A stretch of DNA of 64,000 nt from Ammoniphilus sp. YIM 78166 (GCF_004522215.1 NZ_SDLR01000002.1:620001-684000), one strand, 5' to 3'. Shown: positions 30,199-38,437, counted from the first letter of the stretch. Notes: generated from the sequence alone by a model not told the origin. Translations and numbers: made by a program.

Positions 30199-31242
30199 AT
30201 GAAAAATAAAAAGATCTGGGGAATAGCTGCTGCCATTTTCGCCGTACTGATTGCTATTAATATTCAGGTTCCTTACTATATTACCACCCCGGGCGGAGCC
30301 ATTTCGTTACATGACATGGTTGTCGTTGAGGATGCTTATGAGGACGAAGCAGGGGCTTTTCGTCTAACCACAGTGAGGACAGGTCAAACGAATGTAGCTG
30401 GATACCTGTATGCCCTTATCGATCCCTATGCTGATCTTGTTGAATCCAGTATGGTTCACAGTCCCCATGAAAGCAATCAGCAGTATATCCGAAGACAGCT
30501 TGAAGTCATGAAAGCCTCTCAGGACACCGCTAAAATTGTGGCTTTCCAACGGGCGGGTTATGATGTAAAGCTACAGAATAGCGGAGCGGTGGTTATGCAA
30601 TTCATACCGGATTATCCTGCTGAGAAGGTGCTCGAAATTGGGGATACCATCGTGGGGGTCAATGGGCAACCCATAGACACCGCCATTGCCCTGATCAATT
30701 CCCTTAAAGGTAAAAAACCGGGCGATCAGGTAAAGCTTAGTTATATCAGAGACGGGGTTAAAAAAGAGGCAGTTATCGATCTGAAGCAGCTCCCGGGAAC
30801 GGATGAAAAAGGCGAGAAGAAGCCAGGGATTGGCATTGCCTCCCCCATTACAAAACGACAATTTGAGCTTCCCAAAGAGGTAACGATTAAATCCCAAGAT
30901 ATTGGGGGACCCTCTGCAGGGCTGATGTTTACGCTTGAAATGATTAACCAGCTTGTCCCGGAAGACCTTACTAAGGGATATGATGTTGCGGGTACAGGAA
31001 CAATAAATGATGATGGCACGATTGGACGCATCGGCGGCGTCCACCATAAGGTAGTGGCTGCGCATAAACAAAACGTCGATATTTTCTTTGCACCAGTGGT
31101 AAAGGATGAGACAGGAATTTCCAACTACGACCAAGCAGTTAAAAGAGCACAGGAGATCAAAACGGGAATGAAAATTGTGCCTGTGAATACCATTGATGAG
31201 GCTCTGGATTATCTTGAAAGCTTACCTCCTAAAGGGAAGTAA
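30199..31242 (+). CDS. ylbL: SepM/YlbL-type membrane-anchored PDZ-Lon serine protease
   Basis: A 347-residue protease with an N-terminal signal anchor (about 5-23, WGIAAAIFAVLIAINIQVPY), a central PDZ domain (about 125-200, DTIVGVNGQPIDTAIALINS) and a C-terminal Lon-type catalytic domain. The catalytic Ser lies in DIGGPSAGLMFTLE and the Lys in GGVHHKVVAAHKQN. The catalytic part therefore faces the outside. Relatives include SepM, which trims a competence peptide in streptococci, and YlbL, linked to DNA-damage recovery in B. subtilis. The substrate here is unknown. Confidence 0.93.
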   Translation: MKNKKIWGIAAAIFAVLIAINIQVPYYITTPGGAISLHDMVVVEDAYEDEAGAFRLTTVRTGQTNVAGYLYALIDPYADLVESSMVHSPHESNQQYIRRQLEVMKASQDTAKIVAFQRAGYDVKLQNSGAVVMQFIPDYPAEKVLEIGDTIVGVNGQPIDTAIALINSLKGKKPGDQVKLSYIRDGVKKEAVIDLKQLPGTDEKGEKKPGIGIASPITKRQFELPKEVTIKSQDIGGPSAGLMFTLEMINQLVPEDLTKGYDVAGTGTINDDGTIGRIGGVHHKVVAAHKQNVDIFFAPVVKDETGISNYDQAVKRAQEIKTGMKIVPVNTIDEALDYLESLPPKGK

Positions 31243-31245
31243 GCT

Positions 31246-32454
31246 TTATGCCTTCATCAGGGGAATGCGTGTAAATTCCCGTTCTTTTGGATGCTTTCCC
31301 GGGTAGCCTAGGCAGTATACGGAAGCAGCACGCAGATCTAGGCCGAGCATGGGCCATTCTTCCTTCCCAGCGACAGTCGCGATGATCGGTACCGTTGCTT
31401 TCTTTTTTGCCATATGAAGCAGCTGACGGCCTTTCTCATTAAATCCGAGCACCCGGATATAAGAAGGCGTCTTCCCCTTCGTTAATTGCTCGATTTCTTT
31501 TTTGTGAAGATTCAATAAAATGTATAATAGGAGTCGTTGGATCCGATTCCAGGTATATCGTTTGGTTTTTAAGATTTCCATTAATTCTTGAAAATGAGAA
31601 GCAGAAGAGTGAAGCTTTTTTATCCGGTGTTCAATCCCTTCCTCCATTTCATGAATATGAGACAGAGATTCTGCTGAATGAACAGTCAAGCTATGGGATA
31701 GAAAGGAATAAAATTGATCCCAGCTCATCGGAAACCGATGTTGATCTTTTTCATGCTGTAGGATCTCTAGGGTGGCCTGCGGAACATAAGGTCCTATAGC
31801 CTCTAAGTTTTGTTCAAAGATAAGCTTTCTTAGGGCGGTTGCACTGGCAATTTTTTGATCTGTGATATCGGCTTGATGGTAGCCAGCTTTTTGTCTTGTG
31901 ATCGTTGCAGGTTGAATGGAGCTTCCAAGCCTTTTCAAAGCTAGCACATAATTAAGTCCAAGGATATTGTTGGGGCGATTCAAAAGCTCTTCCGGTACAC
32001 CAACTAATGAAGCCGCAGCGCGAGCGTAGGCTTTAGGATAGGGAAGTCCGAGGGTTAGCTGAGCTTTTAAGGCTTCCTTAAATGAAACCGGCTCATCTTC
32101 AAGTTGGGCAGCCAATTCCAGCAACCAGCTTAAGTCACCGCTTTCACTACCAAAGCAGACCTGCTGTACAACTCCAAGAGCGTCTAGCGTTGATACCGCT
32201 CCATAGGCAAACGTTTCAGCGTTCTGAGTACAATAAACGGTCGGAAGTTCTAGGACAAGATCAATACCAATATCCAACGCCATTTGAGCTCTGGCCCACT
32301 TGTTCACTATGGCGGGCTCGCCTCTTTGCAAAAAATTACCGCTCATTACAGCAACGGATGCCTCTGCACCTGTGGTTCGGAGTGATTCCTGATAATGATA
32401 TAAGTGTCCATTGTGAAGTGGATTATATTCAACAATGAGTCCTACTACCTTCAT
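31246..32454 (-). CDS. tmcAL: tRNA(Met) cytidine acetate ligase TmcAL (YlbM)
   Basis: Makes N4-acetylcytidine at the wobble position of elongator tRNA-Met from acetate and ATP. The N-terminal nucleotidyltransferase fold has VEYNPLHNGHLYHYQ with the HxGH motif (residues 15-18) and GNFLQRGEPAIVNKWARA. The C-terminal region (KTKRYTWNRIQRLLLYILL) is characteristic of the family. At 402 residues it is full length. It is transcribed opposite to its neighbours and diverges from ylbN, with which it appears to share a -35 region. Confidence 0.94.
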   Translation of the reverse strand: MKVVGLIVEYNPLHNGHLYHYQESLRTTGAEASVAVMSGNFLQRGEPAIVNKWARAQMALDIGIDLVLELPTVYCTQNAETFAYGAVSTLDALGVVQQVCFGSESGDLSWLLELAAQLEDEPVSFKEALKAQLTLGLPYPKAYARAAASLVGVPEELLNRPNNILGLNYVLALKRLGSSIQPATITRQKAGYHQADITDQKIASATALRKLIFEQNLEAIGPYVPQATLEILQHEKDQHRFPMSWDQFYSFLSHSLTVHSAESLSHIHEMEEGIEHRIKKLHSSASHFQELMEILKTKRYTWNRIQRLLLYILLNLHKKEIEQLTKGKTPSYIRVLGFNEKGRQLLHMAKKKATVPIIATVAGKEEWPMLGLDLRAASVYCLGYPGKHPKEREFTRIPLMKA

Positions 32455-32489
32455 TTATTCGATCCCTCACTTTTGTTGTATTGAATCTC

Positions 32490-32518
32490 ATTATAGTGAC
32501 AAGGAATATGATTGACAA
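32490..32518 (-). promoter_or_regulatory. sigma-A promoter for tmcAL
   Basis: On the minus strand TTGTCA (32518-32513) and a perfect TATAAT (32495-32490) with a 17-base spacer. Its -35 hexamer overlaps that of the divergent ylbN promoter. Confidence 0.65.
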
Positions 32519-32541
32519 ACGTTAGCAGAGAAATATATAAT
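32512..32541 (+). promoter_or_regulatory. sigma-A promoter for ylbN-rpmF
   Basis: Perfect TTGACA (32512-32517) and perfect TATAAT (32536-32541) with an 18-base spacer, about 30 bases before the ylbN start. Confidence 0.75.
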
Positions 32542-32569
32542 AGTTTCTGTTGTCTTAGGAGTGATTTTG

Positions 32570-33076
32570 ATGATAATCCATGTTAATGAGCTAGAAAAGG
32601 CACCAGGCAGAATGCTTGCCTTGCAGTCCGCTGTAACGACCGATCAACTTCGACAACCTGGCATAAGCTTTGAGAATTTCCAGTTTGCAGGACAAGCACG
32701 TAAGGAAGGCGAGATTGTCTTTGTAGAGGGAACGCTTACCGGGGAGTTGAAGTCAAAATGTGCAAAGTGTATCGCACCTACGTTTTACGCTTTTACGCAT
32801 TCTTTTGATGAAGGCTTTACTGAAGGGGAGATTGATGAGGAAGAAAGCGATCTTAACCCTTATCAAGCGGGGAAGATTGACTTAGAACCGTTCTTTCATC
32901 AAGATATCCTGCTGCACATGCCTCAGGTGTTTATTTGTGAAGATGACTGTAAGGGATTATGTCCCAGTTGCGGAGTGAATCGCAATGAACAGCCGTGCGA
33001 ATGCGTCAATGAACGAATTGATCCTCGCTTAGCAGACTTGGCCATGTTTTTCAACCAAGACAAGGAAAGTAAATAA
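32570..33076 (+). CDS. YceD/YlbN family protein (DUF177)
   Basis: A 168-residue DUF177 protein, the counterpart of E. coli YceD and B. subtilis YlbN, nearly always encoded just before rpmF. It has one cysteine pair in KSKCAKCIAP (near 64-70) and a second cysteine cluster in CEDDCKGLCPSCG with a later CEC, suggesting metal binding. In plants and bacteria relatives have been linked to 23S rRNA accumulation, which I treat as family knowledge. I chose the ATG at 32570 because TTAGGAG lies eight bases upstream; the GTG at 32561 overlaps that site. Confidence 0.9.
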   Translation: MIIHVNELEKAPGRMLALQSAVTTDQLRQPGISFENFQFAGQARKEGEIVFVEGTLTGELKSKCAKCIAPTFYAFTHSFDEGFTEGEIDEEESDLNPYQAGKIDLEPFFHQDILLHMPQVFICEDDCKGLCPSCGVNRNEQPCECVNERIDPRLADLAMFFNQDKESK

Positions 33077-33223
33077 TTTTAATTATGCCTGATGTTGAAC
33101 TCCAGGTGAGACATCAGTTATAATATACTTCTATCGTAGACCCCATTGGTGGTACGTAGAATACATGAATACTCTAATAACACTCATACAAGAGTGCAAG
33201 AATATCCGAAGGGGGTGGAAGAA

Positions 33224-33397
33224 ATGGCAGTACCTCAAAGAAGAACTTCCAAAACTCGCAAGAGAATGCGCCGTACTCATTTTAAGCTTGAAGTGCCAGG
33301 TATGGTAAAATGCCCAAATTGTGGTGAATATAAATTAGCTCATCGTGTTTGCAAAGCCTGCGGATCTTACAAGGGCGAAGAAGTTGTAAACAACTAA
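33224..33397 (+). CDS. rpmF: 50S ribosomal protein L32
   Basis: A 57-residue L32. It starts [19 protein letters not shown] and carries a zinc ribbon with CPNC and CKAC, so it is the zinc-binding (C+) form. I chose the ATG at 33224 after GGGGGTGG; the open frame upstream is not family-like. It ends the ylbN-rpmF unit; a terminator with a strong T-tract follows within ten bases. Zinc-dependent L32 forms are often paired with a zinc-free paralogue elsewhere in the genome, which is not in this window. Confidence 0.96.
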   Translation: MAVPQRRTSKTRKRMRRTHFKLEVPGMVKCPNCGEYKLAHRVCKACGSYKGEEVVNN

Positions 33398-33406
33398 TGT
33401 GCTCAC

Positions 33407-33442
33407 AAGGCAAAGTGCAAGAATGGCACTTTGCCTTTTTTG
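33407..33442 (+). terminator. intrinsic terminator after rpmF
   Basis: AAGGCAAAGTGC and GCACTTTGCCTT pair perfectly over twelve bases around a short loop, followed by TTTTT. Confidence 0.85.
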
Positions 33443-33445
33443 GTA

Positions 33446-33453
33446 GGTACTAA
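33446..33453. promoter_or_regulatory. FapR half-site-like GGTACTAA
   Basis: GGTACTAA matches one arm of the FapR operator; the other arm is poorly conserved. It lies just past the rpmF terminator, about 140 bases upstream of the full FapR-like operator. Weak evidence on its own. Confidence 0.25.
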
Positions 33454-33477
33454 AATTTTTTATCTCCGTAAGCCCAG

Positions 33478-33520
33478 CTTGGCTGCCGCCTGCCCCTTTT
33501 AAGGCATGGCTCCAGCCAAG
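33478..33520. repeat. inverted repeat of unknown role upstream of fapR
   Basis: CTTGGCTG and CAGCCAAG form an 8-base perfect outer stem. An inner TGCC/GGCA stem and an internal loop (GCC against GGCTC) lie inside it. It is GC-rich compared with flanking DNA and lies between the rpmF terminator and the fapR promoter. I could not assign it to a known RNA class. Confidence 0.45.
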
Positions 33521-33563
33521 ATCTTTTAAAGACGAATATACTTTTTTCGACAGTTTCAACCGG

Positions 33564-33592
33564 TTGCAGGGTTGGATCTTTTTTTATATACT
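33564..33592 (+). promoter_or_regulatory. sigma-A promoter of the fapR operon
   Basis: TTGCAG (33564-33569) and TATACT (33587-33592) with a 17-base spacer place the start near 33599, inside the FapR-like operator. This is the arrangement expected for autorepression. Confidence 0.65.
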
Positions 33593-33593
33593 C

Positions 33594-33610
33594 TTAGTAC
33601 CAGGTAATAA
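33594..33610. promoter_or_regulatory. FapR operator
   Basis: TTAGTACCAGGTAATAA is an almost perfect palindrome (one arm mismatch) and matches the known FapR binding consensus of Bacillus lipid genes. It overlaps the predicted start of fapR transcription. FapR releases such sites when malonyl-CoA is bound. Confidence 0.8.
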
Positions 33611-33640
33611 ATTTTGATCACGAACATCTCCATCACGGTG

Positions 33641-34219
33641 GTGAGGAAGATACCACGCTTAAAGAAGAAGGAAAGACAGACTAGATTGTCTAATGACTTA
33701 CAGATGAATCCCTTCCTTACAGACGAGGAGCTAGCACACAACTATAAGGTTAGCATCCAGACTATACGGCTTGATCGTATGGAACTGGGTATACCGGAGT
33801 TGCGTGAGCGCATCAAGCATGTTGCCGAACAGAAACTGGATCCTGTCAGATCTTTGCCGCTTCATGAAGTAATTGGAGAACTCGTCGACTTACAGTTGGA
33901 TCATAGTGCAACCTCGGAGCTCTTGATAAGCGAGGAACATGTTTTTTCCCGTACTTATGTAGCGAGAGGCCATTATATATTTGCTCAAGCTAACTCGTTA
34001 GCTGTAGCTCTCGTCAACGCAGAGGTCGTTTTGACAGGAGCCGCACGCATTCGCTTCATACGGCCGATCAGATTAGGCGAGAAGCTAGTTGCCAAGGCGC
34101 TTGTGCGTTCTGCATCAGGGGATCAGATAAAGGTCCGGGTGGAAACGCGTGTAGGTGAAGAACTGGTTTTCAGCGGTACATTCCGAGTGTTCAAGGCGGC
34201 GGATTTGCACAAGTCATAG
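33641..34219 (+). CDS. fapR: FapR, malonyl-CoA-responsive repressor of lipid synthesis genes
   Basis: An N-terminal DeoR-like helix-turn-helix (LTDEELAHNYKVSIQTIRLDR) is joined to a hot-dog domain that binds malonyl-CoA (HVFSRTYVARGHYIFAQANSLAVALV). The start codon is uncertain. GTG 33641 gives an N-terminus of about the family length (192 residues), but neither it, GTG 33638 nor TTG 33614 has a strong ribosome site; TTG 33614 has AGGT eight bases upstream yet would leave only a very short leader. It heads a lipid operon and carries its own operator, so negative autoregulation is expected. Confidence 0.92.
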   Translation: MRKIPRLKKKERQTRLSNDLQMNPFLTDEELAHNYKVSIQTIRLDRMELGIPELRERIKHVAEQKLDPVRSLPLHEVIGELVDLQLDHSATSELLISEEHVFSRTYVARGHYIFAQANSLAVALVNAEVVLTGAARIRFIRPIRLGEKLVAKALVRSASGDQIKVRVETRVGEELVFSGTFRVFKAADLHKS

Positions 34220-34230
34220 GAGGGAAAACG

Positions 34231-35247
34231 TTGAAAATCGCGGTAGATGCGATGGGTGGCGATCATGCCCCCCAAGCGATTGTGGAGGGTGCGCTGCAAG
34301 CAGCGCGAAAACTAACAGATGTACATATTGTATTGGTAGGGAACGAACAACAGATTATGCAACATGTAAATCGAACCTTACCGAACAACATAGAGATTGT
34401 TCATGCATCAGAGGTGATTGACCCTGATGAGAAAGAGCCAGCTAAGGCCATTCGCCGCAAAAAGGATTCTTCCATGGCCGTAGCGTTGGACATGGTGAAG
34501 GAAAAGAAGGTAGGGGCTGTGATTTCTGCTGGAAATACGGGCGCTTTTATGGCTGGTGGAGTTTTCATTACCAAGCGTATCGAGGGAATCGAACGCCCGG
34601 CTTTAGCACCGATATTACCTACTCTTGAAGGCACAGGAGTTTTAGTATTGGACGTAGGCGCCAATATGGATGCTAAACCGGAGCATCTATTGCAGTATGC
34701 CATGATGGGCCATATCTATGCACAGAATGTAATGGGAATACATCGCCCTCGCATCGGTTTATTGAATGTTGGAACCGAAGAGCTGAAGGGGAACGAATTG
34801 ACGAAAGAGGCATACGCTCTGTTTGAGAGTCAAGAGTTTCACTTTGTGGGCAATGTAGAAGCAAGAGATATTCCTTTTGGAGTCTGCGATGTGGTGGTTT
34901 GTGACGGGTTTTCGGGAAACATTCTCTTGAAATCCATGGAGGGAATCGCCAGTGCACTTTTCCAGGTGATGAAGGAAGAATTTTCAAGATCCCTTGTGTC
35001 CAAGGTCGGAGCAACGCTGCTCAAACCCAGCTTACGAGGCATCAAGAAGAAAATGGATTATACCGAGTACGGTGGAGCCCCACTACTCGGGCTTCAAGGG
35101 GCCTGCATTAAAGCCCATGGTTCGTCGAATGCTCACGCCATCAAAAATGCAATCTTCCAGGCTGTACGATTTGTTGAGAAAGATGTGGTTGGTCATATCT
35201 GTAAAGAAGTCAAGCTGGAAAGAGGGGAAAGGGATGCACAGGAATAG
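34231..35247 (+). CDS. plsX: phosphate acyltransferase PlsX
   Basis: Converts acyl-ACP to acyl-phosphate, the donor for PlsY in phospholipid synthesis; a peripheral membrane enzyme. The start MKIAVDAMGGDHAPQAIVEG and the later segments SAGNTGAFMAGG and VVCDGFSGNILLKSMEG are diagnostic. At 338 residues it is full length. TTG 34231 follows AGGAGGG. Its end overlaps fabH by fourteen bases, so the two are coupled. The FakA/DegV pair at 15-18 kb makes the same acyl-phosphate from free fatty acids. Confidence 0.96.
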   Translation: MKIAVDAMGGDHAPQAIVEGALQAARKLTDVHIVLVGNEQQIMQHVNRTLPNNIEIVHASEVIDPDEKEPAKAIRRKKDSSMAVALDMVKEKKVGAVISAGNTGAFMAGGVFITKRIEGIERPALAPILPTLEGTGVLVLDVGANMDAKPEHLLQYAMMGHIYAQNVMGIHRPRIGLLNVGTEELKGNELTKEAYALFESQEFHFVGNVEARDIPFGVCDVVVCDGFSGNILLKSMEGIASALFQVMKEEFSRSLVSKVGATLLKPSLRGIKKKMDYTEYGGAPLLGLQGACIKAHGSSNAHAIKNAIFQAVRFVEKDVVGHICKEVKLERGERDAQE

Positions 35248-36256
35248 TTCTGTTGGGATATTGGGAACAGGGTCCTACGTTCCAGAAAAGATTCTCACGA
35301 ATAAAGAGCTAGAAACCATGGTGGATACCTCAGATGAGTGGATTGTTTCGAGAACCGGAATTTGCGAAAGAAGAATTAGCAGCGAGCAGGAAGCATCATC
35401 AGATCTCGCTTTGTATGCAGCCGAAAAGGCGCTTGAAGCCGCAGGAATTCGGGCAGATCAACTGGATTTGATCATCGTGGCGACTGTCACTCCAGACACT
35501 TCTTTCCCTTCCACAGCCAATATTATACAGGACCGTTTAGGCGCTAAAAAAGCCGCGTCTTTTGACTTGGCCGCTGCGTGCTCAGGGTTTCTCTATGGTA
35601 TTGCTACGGCTTCACAATTTATTGAAAATGGACTTTATCGTTATGCGCTTGTTATTGGTGTAGAGTGCTTATCTAAGATTGTCGATTGGACCGATCGCAA
35701 TACTTGTGTGTTGTTTGGCGATGGAGCGGGCGCGGCGGTGTTGGGACCTGTTGAAGAAGGCTTTGGCTTCCTATCCTTTGATCTAGGTTCCGATGGAGCT
35801 GGAGGAGATTTGTTGAAGCTTCCTGCAGGGGGATCACGCCTTCCTGCTTCCGAGCAGACCATAGCCGATCGTCTGCATTATGTCTATATGTCTGGCGGCG
35901 ATGTGTTTAAGTTCGCGGTTAGGGTCATGGGAAGTTCAGCGGAAGCTGCGCTAGAGAAAGCGGGAATGAAGAAAGAGGAGATTGACTTTCTCGTCCCTCA
36001 CCAAGCCAATTTGCGCATTATTGATGCTGCGGTTAAGCGGTTGGGATTGTCGATAGATAAAGTGGTGGTGAATCTAGACCGCTACGGCAACATGTCTGCG
36101 GCTTCAATTCCCGTGGCGTTAGATGAGGTCGTGCGACAGGGAAGAATTAAGCAGGGAGACCGGTTGGTTCTCGTCGGGTTTGGCGGAGGATTAACATGGG
36201 GCGCTTGTGTTCTGAGATGGAGTATGAAGGAAAAGGAGCAATTGAATCATGGCTAA
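35234..36256 (+). CDS. fabH: beta-ketoacyl-ACP synthase III
   Basis: Starts fatty-acid elongation by condensing an acyl-CoA with malonyl-ACP. The catalytic Cys116 lies in DLAAACSGFLYG, His256 in VPHQANLRI and the Asn in LDRYGNMSAAS. The C-terminal GFGGGLTWG is also typical. The ATG at 35234 inside plsX follows GAGGGGAAAGGG and gives 340 residues; an in-frame extension further upstream is a shadow of plsX. In branched-chain-fatty-acid organisms such as Bacillales this enzyme selects branched primers; that preference is inference here. Overlaps fabD by eight bases. Confidence 0.95.
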   Translation: MHRNSSVGILGTGSYVPEKILTNKELETMVDTSDEWIVSRTGICERRISSEQEASSDLALYAAEKALEAAGIRADQLDLIIVATVTPDTSFPSTANIIQDRLGAKKAASFDLAAACSGFLYGIATASQFIENGLYRYALVIGVECLSKIVDWTDRNTCVLFGDGAGAAVLGPVEEGFGFLSFDLGSDGAGGDLLKLPAGGSRLPASEQTIADRLHYVYMSGGDVFKFAVRVMGSSAEAALEKAGMKKEEIDFLVPHQANLRIIDAAVKRLGLSIDKVVVNLDRYGNMSAASIPVALDEVVRQGRIKQGDRLVLVGFGGGLTWGACVLRWSMKEKEQLNHG

Positions 36257-37187
36257 AGTCGCATTAATATTTCCAGGTCAAGGATCTCAATATGTTGGAA
36301 TGGGAAAGGAGGCCCTAGAGAAAAGTTCAGCTGCTGCAGCGGTGTTTGCAAAAGCAGATAAGGCTCTAGGATTGCCTTTAACCCAGCTTTGTTTGGAAGG
36401 GCCTGAGGAACAGCTGAAACTGACGGTGAACACACAGCCTGCCATTCTGACTACAAGTGTAGCCCTACTAGAGTGGCTAAGGGAGAAGCAAGCTATCACT
36501 CCAGCTTTTGTAGCGGGTCATAGCTTGGGCGAGTATTCGGCTCTAGTGGCTGCAGGCGCCCTAAGCTTTGAGGACGCCGTAGTAGCTGTTCGTGCACGAG
36601 GTCAGTATATGGAGGAAGCGGTACCTGCAGGGGTGGGGGCTATGGCCGCTATCCTTGGCATGGATCGGGACAAGCTGCATGCCATCTGCGAGGAGATATC
36701 TTCAAACGGCACTCCCGTCCAACTGGCTAATCTCAATTCACCCGGGCAAATTGTGATTTCTGGTTCCGCAGAAGGGGTTGGGGCAGCGAGTGACGAAGCG
36801 AAAAAGCAAGGGGCTAAGCGGGCGATTCCGTTAAATGTGAGTGGACCTTTCCATTCTAGTCTTTTGCAACCTGCTTCTGAACAATTAAAATCCAAACTGA
36901 GCGGGATTAGCATTTCTGATGCTTCAGTTCCCGTGGTTGCTAACGTGTCCGCTCGTGAGCTGACCAAAGCTGAAGATATCTTTACTTCCTTGGTGGAACA
37001 GGTTTCTTCTCCTGTACTGTGGGAGGATTCTGTGATGTACATGTCCGAACAGGGAGTAGATACCTACATCGAGGTCGGTCCAGGAACCGTACTGGCTGGA
37101 TTAGTGAAGAAGATTGACCGCAATGCGAAAGTATTTTCTGTTCAGGATGAGGCGTCCTTGAATAAATTAATAAGCGAATGGGTATAG
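36249..37187 (+). CDS. fabD: malonyl-CoA:ACP transacylase
   Basis: Loads malonyl groups onto acyl carrier protein. It has the N-terminal [14 protein letters not shown], the active-site [10 protein letters not shown] with nucleophile Ser92, and the [10 protein letters not shown] segment with the partner histidine. At 312 residues it is full length. AAAGGAG upstream lies inside fabH, which it overlaps by eight bases. fabG begins twelve bases after its stop. Confidence 0.96.
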   Translation: MAKVALIFPGQGSQYVGMGKEALEKSSAAAAVFAKADKALGLPLTQLCLEGPEEQLKLTVNTQPAILTTSVALLEWLREKQAITPAFVAGHSLGEYSALVAAGALSFEDAVVAVRARGQYMEEAVPAGVGAMAAILGMDRDKLHAICEEISSNGTPVQLANLNSPGQIVISGSAEGVGAASDEAKKQGAKRAIPLNVSGPFHSSLLQPASEQLKSKLSGISISDASVPVVANVSARELTKAEDIFTSLVEQVSSPVLWEDSVMYMSEQGVDTYIEVGPGTVLAGLVKKIDRNAKVFSVQDEASLNKLISEWV

Positions 37188-37198
37188 AGGTGATAGGG

Positions 37199-37942
37199 AT
37201 GGTTCAAGATAAGGTAGCTGTAGTTACTGGGGCATCAAGAGGAATTGGAAGATCTATTGCATTAGCTTTAGCAGAGGCTGGTGCGGATGTTGTCGTTAAC
37301 TATTCCGGAAGTGAACAAGCGGCTCGTGAGGTCGCAGCTGAAGTGGAGAAACTGGGGCGCAAGGCCTTGGTTGTTCAAGCAAATGTAGCAGATCAGGAGC
37401 AAGTGGCTCAATTAATCCAGCGCACCCTAGATGAATTCGGACGCGTGGATATTCTTGTGAACAATGCGGGAATTACTCGTGATAATCTGCTCATGAGAAT
37501 GAAAGATGATGAGTGGGATGCTGTGATTGATACCAACTTAAAAGGAGTCTATAACTGCATTAAGGCGGTTACTCGTCCCATGATGAAGCAGCGTTCAGGC
37601 CGAATCATTAACATTTCTTCCGTTGTGGCAGCATTGGGTAACGCAGGTCAGGCCAACTACGTTGCGGCTAAAGCTGGAGTCATCGGCCTAACCAAATCGG
37701 TTGCCCGTGAGTTTGCAAGCCGTGGAATTACAGTCAATGCCGTGGCGCCTGGGTTCATTGAAACCGACATGACCTCAAAGCTCAGCGAGGAAATTCAGGC
37801 AGGGCTGATGACACAAATTCCCCTGCAGCGCCTAGGAAAGCCTGAGGATATTGCTCACATGGTTCGTTTCCTGGCTTCTGAGCAGGCTTCCTACATTACA
37901 GGGCAAACCTTCCATGTGGATGGCGGAATGTATATGGGGTAA
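37199..37942 (+). CDS. fabG: 3-oxoacyl-ACP reductase
   Basis: NADPH-dependent short-chain dehydrogenase reducing 3-oxoacyl-ACP. The cofactor motif TGASRGIG (10-17), NNAGIT and the catalytic Ser-Tyr-Lys triad ([21 protein letters not shown]) are present, and the C-terminus ends [13 protein letters not shown] as in FabG. I chose the ATG at 37199 because GAGGTGAT precedes it; the start at 37178 lies inside fabD. The product is 247 residues. Confidence 0.96.
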   Translation: MVQDKVAVVTGASRGIGRSIALALAEAGADVVVNYSGSEQAAREVAAEVEKLGRKALVVQANVADQEQVAQLIQRTLDEFGRVDILVNNAGITRDNLLMRMKDDEWDAVIDTNLKGVYNCIKAVTRPMMKQRSGRIINISSVVAALGNAGQANYVAAKAGVIGLTKSVAREFASRGITVNAVAPGFIETDMTSKLSEEIQAGLMTQIPLQRLGKPEDIAHMVRFLASEQASYITGQTFHVDGGMYMG

Positions 37943-37990
37943 GCCAAAAAACTTTTAAATTGTGGACTAGTTTTCCATAGGAAGTTTCAG

Positions 37991-37996
37991 TATAAT
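37991..37996 (+). promoter_or_regulatory. possible -10 box of an acpP promoter
   Basis: A perfect TATAAT lies 22 bases before the acpP start, but the -35 region (TAGTTT at 17 bases) is poor. It may give acpP extra transcription beyond the fap operon. Confidence 0.4.
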
Positions 37997-38017
37997 ACCT
38001 GAGAGGAGGTGAAGGTA

Positions 38018-38254
38018 ATGGCAGACGATATCTTGGAAAGAGTGAAGAAGATCATTATTGATCGCCTTGGAGTGGATGAATCAGCTATCACGTTGACAGC
38101 TTCTTTTAAAGAAGATCTAGGAGCTGACTCTTTGGATGTTGTAGAATTTGTTATGGAATTAGAAGACGAATTCGACATGGAAATTTCCGATGAAGATGCG
38201 GAAAAGATCTCCACAGTGGGCGATGTAGTGGAATACATAAAATCCCACAAATAA
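38018..38254 (+). CDS. acpP: acyl carrier protein
   Basis: A 78-residue acidic four-helix carrier. The phosphopantetheine attachment Ser38 lies in [27 protein letters not shown] precedes the ATG at 38018; an in-frame ATG three codons earlier lies too close to the site. It follows fabG and precedes fabF, the classic order. A terminator and an unusual two-hairpin element lie before fabF. Confidence 0.97.
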   Translation: MADDILERVKKIIIDRLGVDESAITLTASFKEDLGADSLDVVEFVMELEDEFDMEISDEDAEKISTVGDVVEYIKSHK

Positions 38255-38261
38255 TTTCGTT

Positions 38262-38292
38262 AGTCCCGTTCTTGTAACGGGACTTTCATTTA
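38262..38292 (+). terminator. hairpin after acpP
   Basis: AGTCCCGTT and AACGGGACT pair perfectly around a five-base loop, followed by TTTCATTT. It lies seven bases after the acpP stop and may act as a partial terminator before fabF. Confidence 0.65.
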
Positions 38293-38298
38293 CACTAT

Positions 38299-38400
38299 CG
38301 CGACTTAAGAAAGTTCCTGTAACTTTCTTAAGTCGCGGCATGAAAAGCTTCCTCTAAAAGCGGTCTTGCTATTATGACAATGCTTCGGAAGAAGCTTTTC
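38299..38400. repeat. structured intergenic element, copy A (acpP-fabF)
   Basis: Two adjacent hairpins. The first is a perfect 17-base stem (CGCGACTTAAGAAAGTT and its complement) with a CCTGT loop. The second is closed by GAAAAGCTTC / GAAGCTTTTC and holds a roughly 40-base interior (CTCTAAAAGCGGTCTTGCTA...). The second hairpin recurs at 52548-52608 with strong sequence identity and a compensated base pair. It ends 37 bases before fabF. No known RNA family is recognised. Confidence 0.6.
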
Positions 38401-38437
38401 TTCTTAATCCAAGAAGGGTACTCTGAGGTGAAAAATT

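Noticed and set aside
33335..33559. Minus-strand 74-codon frame over the rpmF end and fapR promoter
   Set aside because: It starts at TTG with no ribosome site, overlaps rpmF, its terminator and the fapR control region, and has no family resemblance.
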